A stretch of DNA of 64,000 bases. It comes from Hoyosella sp. YIM 151337. Lineage in GTDB: Bacteria; Actinomycetota; Actinomycetes; Mycobacteriales; Mycobacteriaceae. Where the stretch lies: positions 29,340-93,339 of the forward strand of contig NZ_JAPEIQ010000001.1 of NCBI RefSeq assembly GCF_026041215.1. The letters are read 5' to 3'. This document shows positions 9,885 through 18,252 of this stretch, piece after piece (the first letter of the stretch is position 1; each line of letters starts with the position of its first letter). The translations under genes were made by a program, and so were the position numbers. The notes under the pieces are model-generated. The model did not search any database and was not told where the DNA came from. It saw only the letters and a program-made list of their open reading frames with translations.

Positions 9885-9925
9885 TGACCAGTCGGTAAAT
9901 TACCTGGCATGCACCGAAGTGGTCA
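9885..9925. promoter_or_regulatory. Candidate TetR operator between hydrolase operon and TetR gene
   Basis: An imperfect inverted repeat: TGACCAGTCGGT at 9885-9896 and ACCGAAGTGGTCA at 9913-9925, the right arm carrying one extra base. It lies in the only intergenic space between the divergent hydrolase and TetR genes, as expected of an autoregulated TetR operator. Confidence 0.55.
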
Positions 9926-9958
9926 ATAGGTGCCCTGGGCAGTGATTAGATGTGTGTG

Positions 9959-10576
9959 ATGAGTACGGCTGGCACAAAGGGAGTTCCGCGGCGCGAACGG
10001 GAGCAGCAGATACTCGATGCCGCGGCAGCGGAGTTTGCACACCGGGGGTACGCCGGAACGTCGCTCGCGATGATTGCTGCCACCGCCGGGATCTCGAAGC
10101 CACTCATAGTCACGTACTTCGGATCCAAGGATGGTTTATACGTCGCCTGTGCTGAACGCGCGGGGAACAATCTCTGCGGCCGTATCGAGCTGGCACTCGA
10201 TTCTGATGGTGGAACCGCGCGCCTCGCCGCAGATACGCTGCGGGCGTTCATCGAGGCGCTCACCCCCAGGCCACACGATTGGAATGTCATTTTCGATCGC
10301 ACGATCCCGCGCGATGGTGTCGCGTACGACGCGGCTCGCCAGATCCGCCGCCGACTCGCACAGCAGGCGGCGCGGGGCGTGGCCGCGGCCGGAGAGTTTG
10401 CGGGCGGCACCGATGCGAACGACTTGTCAATCCTGACGGATGTGTGGATGAGCACGGTGGGCGCGGTCGTGAACTGGTGGCTCCGGCACCCGGAAACCTC
10501 GGCCGGGGAAATGATCGAGCGTTGCCAGCGCCTCGTGGCCACCATCACGGGAAATAGCGCGCAAGGCGGGGCGTGA
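9959..10576 (+). CDS. TetR/AcrR family transcriptional regulator
   Basis: A 205-residue repressor. The N-terminal helix-turn-helix runs from EREQQILDAAAAEFAHRGYAG to ISKPLIVTYFGSKDGLY, and the C-terminal all-helical part is a ligand domain of unknown specificity. No clear ribosome binding site precedes ATG 9959 or ATG 9950, so translation may be leaderless. It is divergent from the epoxide-hydrolase-like operon, its likely target together with its own promoter. Confidence 0.85.
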   Translation: MSTAGTKGVPRREREQQILDAAAAEFAHRGYAGTSLAMIAATAGISKPLIVTYFGSKDGLYVACAERAGNNLCGRIELALDSDGGTARLAADTLRAFIEALTPRPHDWNVIFDRTIPRDGVAYDAARQIRRRLAQQAARGVAAAGEFAGGTDANDLSILTDVWMSTVGAVVNWWLRHPETSAGEMIERCQRLVATITGNSAQGGA

Positions 10577-10601
10577 CCACTTGCGCGCTACCGTCGGAGG
10601 T

Positions 10602-11324
10602 ATGCAGAAAATTCTTTTCGTCATGACCGCCGCGGACAAATGGACACTCGACGATGGGACCGAACACCCCACCGGCTTCTGGGCTGAAGAGGCTGTGGTG
10701 CCCTACCGGACCTTTAAGGATGCTGGGTTCGAGATCGTGGTCGCCACGCCCGGAGCCCAAGTTCCGCCCGTGGACCAGGCCAGCCTCGCCCCAGATGCAA
10801 ACGGGGGTGAAGAAGGGGCGGAACGTGTGCGTCACGAACTCGAGAGCTTTGCCGAGCTCAACAATCCTATCGGTCTCGAAGACATTGACCTCGACGAGTA
10901 TGCGGCCGTGTTTTATCCGGGCGGGCATGGGCCTATGGAGGATCTGGCGGTTAACGCGGACTCGGGCAGGCTCGTTACCGAGGCGCTGCGTTCCGGCAAA
11001 CCGCTCGGCGTTGTGTGCCACGCCCCGGCAGCGCTCCTCGCCGCCACAGGGTCCGACGGCCAGTCACCGTTCGAGGGTTACCGCCTAACCGGCTTCACCA
11101 ATGCCGAAGAGAAGCAAGCCGGGCTTGCAGGCAAGGCAAAGTGGCTGCTTCAAGACCGTCTCGTCCGGATCGGTGCGGAGTTTCAGGAAGGCGAGCCTTG
11201 GCAATCGCATACGGTCGTGGATCGCAACCTCTTCACCGGGCAGAATCCTGCGTCATCGGCACCCCTCGCGCGTGAGATCATCAACGCGCTGACCGAGCGA
11301 GGAAAGTCCGGCAGTAGCGATTAA
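10602..11324 (+). CDS. DJ-1/PfpI family protein (class I glutamine amidotransferase-like)
   Basis: A 240-residue protein of the DJ-1/ThiJ/PfpI superfamily, Hsp31-like branch. The nucleophile is in GVVCHAPAALLAA and the conserved acidic residue in GFWAEE; FYPGGHGPMEDL is the oxyanion loop. Family members act as glyoxalase III, chaperone or deglycase; which of these applies here is unknown. The fold begins at KILFVMTAADKW, so ATG 10602 is used although GGAGG (10596-10600) is unusually close; TTG 10581 is an alternative. It may be co-transcribed with the TetR gene, which ends 25 bases upstream. Confidence 0.85.
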   Translation: MQKILFVMTAADKWTLDDGTEHPTGFWAEEAVVPYRTFKDAGFEIVVATPGAQVPPVDQASLAPDANGGEEGAERVRHELESFAELNNPIGLEDIDLDEYAAVFYPGGHGPMEDLAVNADSGRLVTEALRSGKPLGVVCHAPAALLAATGSDGQSPFEGYRLTGFTNAEEKQAGLAGKAKWLLQDRLVRIGAEFQEGEPWQSHTVVDRNLFTGQNPASSAPLAREIINALTERGKSGSSD

Positions 11325-11381
11325 TCGCGATGTCGCGTCGGGTCAATAACTCAGCCGGGTTTGCTGAGAGAGGAGATCCCG

Positions 11382-11810
11382 ATGACGGAGAACGCGAATA
11401 CCGACTTCCCCATGCCACCAGTGGCGCCGCATCTGATCGTCAAAGGTGCAGCGGAGGCCATCGATTTTTACAAGGCCGCTTTCGGCGCGGTCGAGCTACA
11501 CCGCATGCCCAGCGAAGACGGCCGCTTGATGCATGCTGCGGTGACAATCAACGGTGGGCTTGTCATGCTGATGGATGATTTCCCGGAGTATGGCGACGGC
11601 AAAGGAAGCACGCCAGAGGCTCTCGGCGGCTCGCCCGTCGTCCTGCACCTCGACGTTGCCGATGTTGACGCGGCCTGGAAACGTGCTGTCAACGCAGGTG
11701 CGACCGTGATCATGGAACTTGCCGATCAGTTCTGGGGCGATCGTTACGGTCAGGTACGGGATCCCTTCGGACATGTGTGGTCGCTGGCCTCACCCGCCCA
11801 GAAGACCTAG
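11382..11810 (+). CDS. VOC superfamily (glyoxalase/PhnB-like) protein
   Basis: A 142-residue protein with the vicinal-oxygen-chelate fold: IVKGAAEAIDFYKAAFGAVE at the first module and DVADVDAAWKRAVNAGATV to DRYGQVRDPFGHVWSLAS at the second, the pattern of PhnB-like proteins. AGGAG at 11370-11374 supports ATG 11382. Function unknown; the preceding DJ-1 protein is only 57 bases upstream and both families are linked to reactive carbonyls, but a shared role is a guess. The 3' end overlaps the convergent E1 gene by 21 bases. Confidence 0.85.
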   Translation: MTENANTDFPMPPVAPHLIVKGAAEAIDFYKAAFGAVELHRMPSEDGRLMHAAVTINGGLVMLMDDFPEYGDGKGSTPEALGGSPVVLHLDVADVDAAWKRAVNAGATVIMELADQFWGDRYGQVRDPFGHVWSLASPAQKT

Positions 11811-13970
11811 CGCTGCCTTCTCGATGTCCGGCTCGGTGACGAGGACATGCGCGGCCGCGTCACCGAGGGGGATGAAGCTGTCTTCGCTCGTCACACGCAC
11901 GGCCGTGCCTCTGAAGGAGTGATCCGCGAGGAGTGCGAGGACACCTTCACTGACGCCGCCGGTTCGGCGAGTTTCGTCGACGATGAGCACCTTTCCAGTT
12001 GCTTCCGCTTCGCGAAGTATGTCCGCGACAGGCAAGGGAGCGATCCACCTCAGGTCAACCACCCGGATGGCCGTACCCTCCCTATCCAGCCGCCGGGCGA
12101 CCCGCAAACTCATCCGCAACCCGTTGCCGAACGTGAGAATAGTCAGGGCCGAACCGCTGCCGTAGGTTCGAGCCTGGCCGACTTCGACCGTGGCTCCGCG
12201 CGGGAAGGGGGCGATCCAGCCTTCGTCTCCGTCGGTGTGCAGGTCTTTGACGTGGTACAGCGCGATCGGCTCGAGAAACGCGCACAGCGCGCCTGCTGAC
12301 CGGGCGGCGGCCACGCACGCGGCGAGCATCGCTGCGGCGTCGTCTGGCCGCGCCGGTACCGCGATGATCAGGCCTGGAATGTCGCGGAGCGCGCCGATGG
12401 CGTTGTCGTTGTGGAAGTGCCCGCCGAAGCCCCTCTGGTAGGCGAAGCTGGCGACACGTACGACCATCGGATTGCGGTACTGCCGCTGGGAAAAGAACTG
12501 CAGGGTCGCACCTTCGCCACGAATCTGATCGGCCGCATTGTGCAGGTAGGCGAGGTACTGAATTTCCGGCAGCGGCAGCAGGCCTGCAAGGCCCGCACCG
12601 AGTGCCAGGCCCAGAATGGACTGTTCGTCCAGAATGGTGTCGAACACACGGGCGGGGGAGAATGCTTTGACCAGCCCGCGCGTCACCCCGTAGACGCCAC
12701 CCTTGCGTGCCACGTCCTGACCAAAGACGAGCGTCTCAGAATACTTCTGCAGCACCTCCGCAAGGGCCCGATTTATTGCCTGGGCGAGCGTAAGTGGAGT
12801 GTCGTCAGCTTCATGCCCGTCGTCTGCCGGGGCCGCCTGGACCGTTGCGTGTGCGGTGAGCGTCAGCGGTCGCATCACAGCGGCCGCATCGGGCAGTTGT
12901 GCGCATGCCGCCGCCTCGGTGGCGAGGCGGGCTACTGCCTCCCGTTTCCGCTCATATGCGGCGCGGATCGACTCCCGTGACGCGGCGCCACTCTCGATCA
13001 GCAGCCGGGCAGTGCCGATGAGGGGATCGCGTGCGAGTTCCGCGGCGATCTCATGGGGATTGCGGTATGCCGCTTCAAAATCCGCACCCGCATGCCCCAT
13101 CAGCCGCACGGTTCGCAGATGAAGAAGCGCTGGGCGCCGGGTGTCGCGCACCCAGCGTGCTGCGCTTGACGCGGCCTGGAAAGTGTCGAGGACATCGCAG
13201 CCGTCAGCCGAAAAGCATTGCAGCCCATAAGCACCAGCACGCTGGCTGAACATCGACTGGATCCACCCAGCGGGTGTTTTCGTGCTGATCCCAATGCCGT
13301 TGTCTTCGCAGACGAGGAGCAATGGCATCGGCAAACCCTGGTATGCCGTGTGCAAAGCGGCGTTGATCGCGCCAAGTGCGGTCGAGTGATTTGCTGATGC
13401 ATCACCGAAACTGCACACCACGAGGGCGTCGCGAGGCCACAGGGTCGTGGTACGCAACCGCGCGGCGCGCTCGATCGCAAACGCCAGCCCCATAGCCCGG
13501 GGAAGGTGTGAAGCAATGGTTGAAGTTTGCGGGATGATGTTCAGGTCATAGCGGCCAAACACCTTGTGGCGCCCGCCCGCGATAGGTTCCGCCTCAGCCG
13601 CAACCATTCCGAGAAGGATGTCGCGTAGTGGATCACTCCCGTGGGCTTCGCGTGCGCGCTCGATGAAGAACGCACCAGAACGATAGTGCAGCAAAGCAGG
13701 ATCGGTTAGTCTGACCGCTCTGGCGACTGCTGCGTTCCCTTCGTGTCCAGACGATCCGATCGTGTAGAAGCCGACACCATGTCCGCGCAGGTCCCGCGCG
13801 GCCAAATCAAGGTGTCTATTACCGATCTGCGAATCGAATAGTTCTCGCACGTCCGCGATGGTGAGTGGGGCGCCGGGAACGATCGGATCGCGCATGTGGC
13901 GATCGCTTTCGGGCGGTCCTGTCATCGCAGACAGTGCCGCAACGAAGTTTTCGTCGACGTGTTCAGCCAT
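11790..13970 (-). CDS. 2-oxoacid dehydrogenase E1, fused alpha and beta subunits
   Basis: A 726-residue fusion. The alpha half (about residues 35-370) has the thiamine-diphosphate motif beginning at GDASANHSTALGAIN and ending in the NG segment CEDNGIGISTKT. The beta half (about 395-726) begins TLAQAINRALAEVLQKYSETLVFGQDV and contains the transketolase-type pyrimidine and C-terminal domains (ATGKVLIVDETRRTGGVSEG). Such fusions oxidatively decarboxylate branched-chain or related 2-oxo acids together with E2 and E3 partners, none of which are adjacent here. GAGGAG eight bases before ATG supports the start. The hpd gene 0.7 kb away hints at aromatic or branched-chain amino acid catabolism, but that link is inferred. 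Confidence 0.88.
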   Translation of the reverse strand: MAEHVDENFVAALSAMTGPPESDRHMRDPIVPGAPLTIADVRELFDSQIGNRHLDLAARDLRGHGVGFYTIGSSGHEGNAAVARAVRLTDPALLHYRSGAFFIERAREAHGSDPLRDILLGMVAAEAEPIAGGRHKVFGRYDLNIIPQTSTIASHLPRAMGLAFAIERAARLRTTTLWPRDALVVCSFGDASANHSTALGAINAALHTAYQGLPMPLLLVCEDNGIGISTKTPAGWIQSMFSQRAGAYGLQCFSADGCDVLDTFQAASSAARWVRDTRRPALLHLRTVRLMGHAGADFEAAYRNPHEIAAELARDPLIGTARLLIESGAASRESIRAAYERKREAVARLATEAAACAQLPDAAAVMRPLTLTAHATVQAAPADDGHEADDTPLTLAQAINRALAEVLQKYSETLVFGQDVARKGGVYGVTRGLVKAFSPARVFDTILDEQSILGLALGAGLAGLLPLPEIQYLAYLHNAADQIRGEGATLQFFSQRQYRNPMVVRVASFAYQRGFGGHFHNDNAIGALRDIPGLIIAVPARPDDAAAMLAACVAAARSAGALCAFLEPIALYHVKDLHTDGDEGWIAPFPRGATVEVGQARTYGSGSALTILTFGNGLRMSLRVARRLDREGTAIRVVDLRWIAPLPVADILREAEATGKVLIVDETRRTGGVSEGVLALLADHSFRGTAVRVTSEDSFIPLGDAAAHVLVTEPDIEKAALGLLGG

Positions 13971-14152
13971 GCGCCTGACTCCTCGGATGAGCGTTTCTAG
14001 TCAACCAGATGTCCACCGATTGGGGGAGAAGTTGATCAGCCGGGAAGGGGCCCGTTCGGTGGACTGTCCCGCTGCGGCACCGGGCGGATAGTTAAGGACA
14101 TCGCCGGAGCAACCCGGTCTCAACCAAAAGAACACTCCGAGAGGACAATCCG

Positions 14153-14620
14153 ATGACAACCTCAGCACGCCGCAGCCGCACAGCAAAAATCGCCGGCATT
14201 TCATTCGCCACACTCGCGCTCGCTGGCGCAGCAGCCGGTATCGCACACGCTGGAACGGTTCCCGCGAACGACGTGACCGTCGCAATGACGATCACAAACA
14301 ACACCGACTTCCCCATGTTCCTGCAGGGGTCGGACAACCCCCATGGCCAGTGGATCCAGGCACCGCAGGAATCTATCGCACCGCACAGCTCGGAGATCGT
14401 CACCGCGTCGTCCGCTGACCCGGGCGGCTTCGGCATCGACGCCTCGTATTCCATCACGAGCGGATCGGGTGCCGTCTTTACAGCGAACAACTATTCCTCC
14501 GGAGCAACGACTGACGGCACTCATACCACTGGCGACTACGGCGACGCCTTCACGATTCACACGAATGTCAGCACCGGCTATCCCACGATGAATGCGACGT
14601 ACGCGGTGCAGCCGAACTGA
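14153..14620 (+). CDS. Small secreted protein of unknown function
   Basis: A 155-residue protein with a clear Sec signal peptide: a basic start, ISFATLALAGAAAGIAHA, then cleavage before GTVP. The mature part of about 125 residues is rich in Thr, Ser, Asn and Gly with likely beta structure (MTITNNTDFPMFLQ). The overall look recalls aegerolysin-like or other small beta-sandwich secreted proteins, but no diagnostic motif is seen. There are no cysteines in the mature part. The ribosome binding site is GAGAGGA upstream of the ATG. It stands alone between two unrelated genes. Confidence 0.75.
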   Translation: MTTSARRSRTAKIAGISFATLALAGAAAGIAHAGTVPANDVTVAMTITNNTDFPMFLQGSDNPHGQWIQAPQESIAPHSSEIVTASSADPGGFGIDASYSITSGSGAVFTANNYSSGATTDGTHTTGDYGDAFTIHTNVSTGYPTMNATYAVQPN

Positions 14621-14712
14621 TAGCTCTTGACGCACCTGGTGCTGAGCGTCAACCTGGAGTTACGGTCCGCCGCGTGCAGGTCCGTCGCGGCGGCTCACGA
14701 AGGCGGTGCGAC

Positions 14713-15918
14713 GTGACAACTGATCATTTTCTGCCGAACGATGAGATGCTCGCCGGTGTCGATGCTGAGCAATTACACGACCTTGTTGGACTCGTCGATT
14801 ACGATCCCACCCGTGATGTTTTCCCGGTGATCGGGTGGGACGCAATCGTGTGGGCCGCAGGTAACGCGACTCAGAGTTCGCATTTCTTCCAGTCCGCACT
14901 CGGGATGGAACTCATCGCGTACTCGGGGCCTACGACTGGGAACCCCGACCACCACGCATATGTCTTGCAGAGCGGGTCGGTTCATTTCGTCGTGAAAGGA
15001 GCAGTTTCACCGAACAGCCCGCTCGCTGATCACCATCGCCGCCACGGTGACGGTGTGCTGGACATTGGGCTCGAGGTTCCCGACGTCGACCGCTGTGTCG
15101 CGCAAGCCCGCCGAGCGGGGGCCCGGGTGCTTGCAGAACCCCACAATGAGGCCGATGAGCTGGGGGTCATTCGCAGTGCGGTGATCGGGACGTATGGGGA
15201 AACGACTCATACACTCGTTGACCGTCGGCACTACCACGGTCTGTACTGGCCGGGCTACGTTCCACGCACGTCTACGTACCAGAAGCGGACTACGGCTCCC
15301 GACCGCCTCTTCGAAGCGCTCGATCACGTAGTCGGCAACGTAGAGCTCGGGAGAATGGACGCCTGGGTTGAGTTCTATCACCGTGTTATGGGGTTCACGA
15401 ACCTCGCCGAATTCATCGGCGCTGACATCGCGACCGAGTATTCCGCTTTGATGAGCAAGGTTGTGACGAACGGCAACCACTGGGTCAAATTCCCCCTCAA
15501 CGAACCCGCGGTGGGCAAGCGGAGGTCTCAGATCGACGAATACCTCGACTTCTACTGCGGTCCGGGTGTGCAGCATCTCGCGTTAGCGACGAGCGACATC
15601 GTGCGTGCGGTGGACGAGATGACAAAGAATGGAGTTGAGTTTCTGGCCATCCCCGACGCGTACTACCGTGATCCGGTGCTGCGTGAGCGTATTGGCAAGG
15701 TGCGGGTGCCGACTGGCGAGCTGCAGAAGCGAGGAATACTCGTTGACCGGGACGAGCATGGGTACTTGCTGCAAATATTCACTAAACCGATCGGCGACCG
15801 CCCTACCGTTTTCTTCGAGCTGATCGAACGGCACGGTTCTTCCGGTTTTGGCAAGGGAAACTTCAAAGCGCTGTTCGAAGCGATTGAACGTGAACAGGCG
15901 GCGCGGGGGAATCTCTGA
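14713..15918 (+). CDS. hpd: 4-Hydroxyphenylpyruvate dioxygenase
   Basis: Fe(II) dioxygenase of tyrosine degradation that converts 4-hydroxyphenylpyruvate to homogentisate. It has 401 residues in two VOC-type halves. Iron ligands are recognisable as the His in DHVVGNVELGRMDAWVEFY, the His in VQHLALATSDIV and the Glu in PTVFFELIERHG, followed by the C-terminal GKGNFKALFEAIEREQ typical of HPPD. GTG 14713 (VTTDHF) is taken as start; GTG 14674 would add thirteen basic residues not seen in the family. No homogentisate dioxygenase gene is nearby. Confidence 0.93.
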   Translation: MTTDHFLPNDEMLAGVDAEQLHDLVGLVDYDPTRDVFPVIGWDAIVWAAGNATQSSHFFQSALGMELIAYSGPTTGNPDHHAYVLQSGSVHFVVKGAVSPNSPLADHHRRHGDGVLDIGLEVPDVDRCVAQARRAGARVLAEPHNEADELGVIRSAVIGTYGETTHTLVDRRHYHGLYWPGYVPRTSTYQKRTTAPDRLFEALDHVVGNVELGRMDAWVEFYHRVMGFTNLAEFIGADIATEYSALMSKVVTNGNHWVKFPLNEPAVGKRRSQIDEYLDFYCGPGVQHLALATSDIVRAVDEMTKNGVEFLAIPDAYYRDPVLRERIGKVRVPTGELQKRGILVDRDEHGYLLQIFTKPIGDRPTVFFELIERHGSSGFGKGNFKALFEAIEREQAARGNL

Positions 15919-15968
15919 CCAGCAGTTTTGGTCCAGTTGGGCGGGGCCTGGCTACGCTTGCACCTGTG

Positions 15969-16685
15969 ATGGCTCAATCGCAGTTCGCTACCCAATTTGA
16001 TGCAGTCCTATTTGATTTTTCTGGCACGCTTTTCCGGTTTGAGGAAGATGACAACTGGCTCGACGGCCTGTCGGGGGAAGATGGCGTGCCGTTTGATGTG
16101 CATCAGAGCGCCGAGATCATGCGGCGCTTGACAGCTCCCGTCGGGCAAATGGTCGACATGGACGCGGAGGGGCTGTTCGCATGGCAAAACCGGGATCTCG
16201 ATCCCGCGCTGCACCGGCGCGCGTACCTGGAAGTGCTGCGCAAGTCGGGGGTAATAGTTCAGGAGCAGGCGGCGGCGCTGTACGCGCGGGTCATCGATCC
16301 TGACTGTTGGACTCCGTACCCGGACACCGCGGCGACACTGTGTGCGCTGAACAAACAGGGGATCAAGGTTGCCGTGCTCAGCAACATCGCCTTCGACATC
16401 CGGCCCGCATTCGCTGCGATTGGGGCGGATAGTTTCGTCGACGAATTCGTGCTGTCCTTCGAGGTCGGCGCTGTCAAGCCGAACCGCGTTATTTTTGAAT
16501 ACGCACTGAACGCATTGCAATGCGACGCCAGACGCACGCTCATGGTGGGTGATAGTGAGGAAGCCGACGGCGCTGCTCGCACAGTAGGCTGTGAGTTCGC
16601 GCTCGTTCAGCCACACCCGACCACCGATCGGGCCGACGGTCTCGTCACGGCGCTCGCTGATTTCGGGTTTGTACAGGAACGTTAG
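15969..16685 (+). CDS. HAD superfamily hydrolase
   Basis: A 238-residue phosphatase-like protein. Motif I is LFDFSGTLFRF, motif II VAVLSNIAFD, motif III the Lys of VGAVKPNRVIF and motif IV MVGDSEEADGAA. Motif I has Ser where the second Asp (general acid) usually stands (DxDxT), so the reaction may be slow or altered. Substrate unknown. The 3' end overlaps the convergent TetR gene by four bases. GTG 15966, directly before ATG 15969, is an alternative start. Confidence 0.83.
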   Translation: MAQSQFATQFDAVLFDFSGTLFRFEEDDNWLDGLSGEDGVPFDVHQSAEIMRRLTAPVGQMVDMDAEGLFAWQNRDLDPALHRRAYLEVLRKSGVIVQEQAAALYARVIDPDCWTPYPDTAATLCALNKQGIKVAVLSNIAFDIRPAFAAIGADSFVDEFVLSFEVGAVKPNRVIFEYALNALQCDARRTLMVGDSEEADGAARTVGCEFALVQPHPTTDRADGLVTALADFGFVQER

Positions 16686-17302
16686 CGAGGGTCGGCAGCT
16701 TGTGCGCCGCGAAGCTGTGTCTGTACCGCAGTGAGGAACGCCTCCGCTGGCACGCCTTCTGGGTCGGCTACATGCTGCAAGGCAAAACCGTATGCGAGCG
16801 CCTGAATCGACGTGGCGAGCGCGGCGGCCTCGTCACGCGTATCGGTGACACTTGCGATCAATTCGGTGAGGCCGCTGCGAACTGCGGCGAAGCGGGACGC
16901 AATGTGAGTGCGCGCACGCGGAGTGCGAACCGCGTACAACCAGAATTCCACTAATAGCACCACTTCTTCTGGCCGGGACTCGAGCAGGCCGGTCCATGAC
17001 GCCGCAGTCGCGCGCGTGCGTTCAGCCGGGGTGGAGTGGGCACGGCTCAGGTGATCTCGCTGCTGTGCCTCTTGTTCCATTCGCTGTTGCATGAGGGACA
17101 GGAAAAGATCTTCCTTGCCGCGAAAGTTCGAGTAGACCGCGCCGGTCGTGCAGCCCGCTCTGGCTGCGATGGCGGGCACGCTCGCGCCGTGGTAGCCATG
17201 CTCGGAGAATACGCGTGCGGCCGCGGCGAGCAGACCCTGACGAGTCTGCTGCTGGGCTTCCTTGCGTGTCAGTTTCACGCTCTTCTCCGTCGATCGTGGC
17301 AT
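16682..17302 (-). CDS. TetR family transcriptional regulator
   Basis: A 206-residue repressor with a textbook N-terminal helix-turn-helix (GLLAAAARVFSEHGYHGASV ... GCTTGAVYSNFRGKEDLF). GGGAGG six bases upstream supports the ATG. It is divergent from the hydrolase gene at 17384, with a perfect palindrome between them, so it very probably represses that gene and itself. Confidence 0.9.
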   Translation of the reverse strand: MPRSTEKSVKLTRKEAQQQTRQGLLAAAARVFSEHGYHGASVPAIAARAGCTTGAVYSNFRGKEDLFLSLMQQRMEQEAQQRDHLSRAHSTPAERTRATAASWTGLLESRPEEVVLLVEFWLYAVRTPRARTHIASRFAAVRSGLTELIASVTDTRDEAAALATSIQALAYGFALQHVADPEGVPAEAFLTAVQTQLRGAQAADPR

Positions 17303-17335
17303 ATCCCGCCTCCCTGGGTTGCAGCATGCGGAGAT

Positions 17336-17357
17336 TCAGATAATACTCGTTATCTGA
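17336..17357. promoter_or_regulatory. Perfect palindrome, probable TetR operator
   Basis: TCAGATAA - TACTCG - TTATCTGA: eight-base arms with a six-base spacer and no mismatch. It lies 27 bases before the GTG of the hydrolase and 34 bases before the divergent TetR start, so a bound dimer would block both promoters. Confidence 0.8.
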
Positions 17358-17383
17358 CAGTGTCGTCGTGTGAGAGGAGTCCT

Positions 17384-18247
17384 GTGCAGCGGTTCGACTT
17401 CAAGGGAGACGAGGTCGCCTTCGTCCGCGCCGGGGCGGGCGATCCCATCGTCTTCCTCCACAACGGGGGTACTTCTCACGCGATTTGGCGCTTCCAGATC
17501 GCGCAGCTCGCGCGGGATCATGAGGTTTTCGCCCTGGACCTGCCAGGCTATGGCGCGTCTGCGAGGCCGAGGGACGGATACACCCTTGACACCTACACAG
17601 ATCTCGTCGAAGCCTTCGTCGACCACCAAGAACTTCCCCCTATCACCCTGGTCGGCAACTGCATGGGGAGCGCGATTGCGCTGAACTTCGCCTGCCGCCG
17701 GAGCGCCGACGTACGGTGCCTCGTCTTGATCAACCCCCTGACAGAGGCGACCCTGATGCGCAGCACAATCACCGGGGCCCTCTACTGGCTTGACCGAAAG
17801 CTGCCACTGGCAGGCCGGCTCGCGGGACGGGTGCCGAAGCTGCCACGATGGCTCCCGGCGCTCATGACGCCCATGCTGGTCGGCACGTCTGGACGCAGGG
17901 AGCGTACGCATCGGAATGCGGACCTTCACGCAGCGCTGCGCAGTGAGGGCGAGATGCGCTCACTGACCGGGCTTCTCGCCGATATTCCGAGGTATCGCGA
18001 CCTCGACGCGCTACAGCCCAAACAAGATATTCCAGGTTTTCCGCGTGTATGCACGATCTGGGGCGAACAGAACCGGGTGCTTTCCGCAGATGCGGGACGG
18101 GTGCTCAACGAGTCGCTGCGTCCAGAACGTGCGGAATGGCTCGAGCAGTGCGGGCACCTTCCGATGCTGGAAGAGCCTCACCGGGTCACCGACATAATCA
18201 CGAGCTTCGTCCACGACGCCGATGAGGCCAGCGAGCCCCGGGCCTGA
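17384..18247 (+). CDS. Alpha/beta hydrolase with Cys at the nucleophile position
   Basis: A 287-residue alpha/beta hydrolase: oxyanion motif IVFLHNGGTSHAIW, an Asp-containing loop VFALDLPGYGASARP, the acid near TIWGEQNRVLSAD and His in EQCGHLPMLEEPHRV. The nucleophile elbow reads LVGNCMGSAIAL, with Cys where Ser is usual (GxSxG). Cys nucleophiles are known in dienelactone hydrolase but are rare in this branch. GTG 17384 is preferred: GAGAGGAG precedes it, and the longer frame upstream crosses the TetR gene and its operator. Substrate unknown; probably induced by the TetR ligand. Confidence 0.85.
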   Translation: MQRFDFKGDEVAFVRAGAGDPIVFLHNGGTSHAIWRFQIAQLARDHEVFALDLPGYGASARPRDGYTLDTYTDLVEAFVDHQELPPITLVGNCMGSAIALNFACRRSADVRCLVLINPLTEATLMRSTITGALYWLDRKLPLAGRLAGRVPKLPRWLPALMTPMLVGTSGRRERTHRNADLHAALRSEGEMRSLTGLLADIPRYRDLDALQPKQDIPGFPRVCTIWGEQNRVLSADAGRVLNESLRPERAEWLEQCGHLPMLEEPHRVTDIITSFVHDADEASEPRA

Positions 18248-18252
18248 CCGGG

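Noticed and set aside
17036..17383. N-terminal extension of the Cys-nucleophile hydrolase
   Set aside because: It would cross the TetR gene and its operator; a ribosome binding site and GTG at 17384 explain the start.
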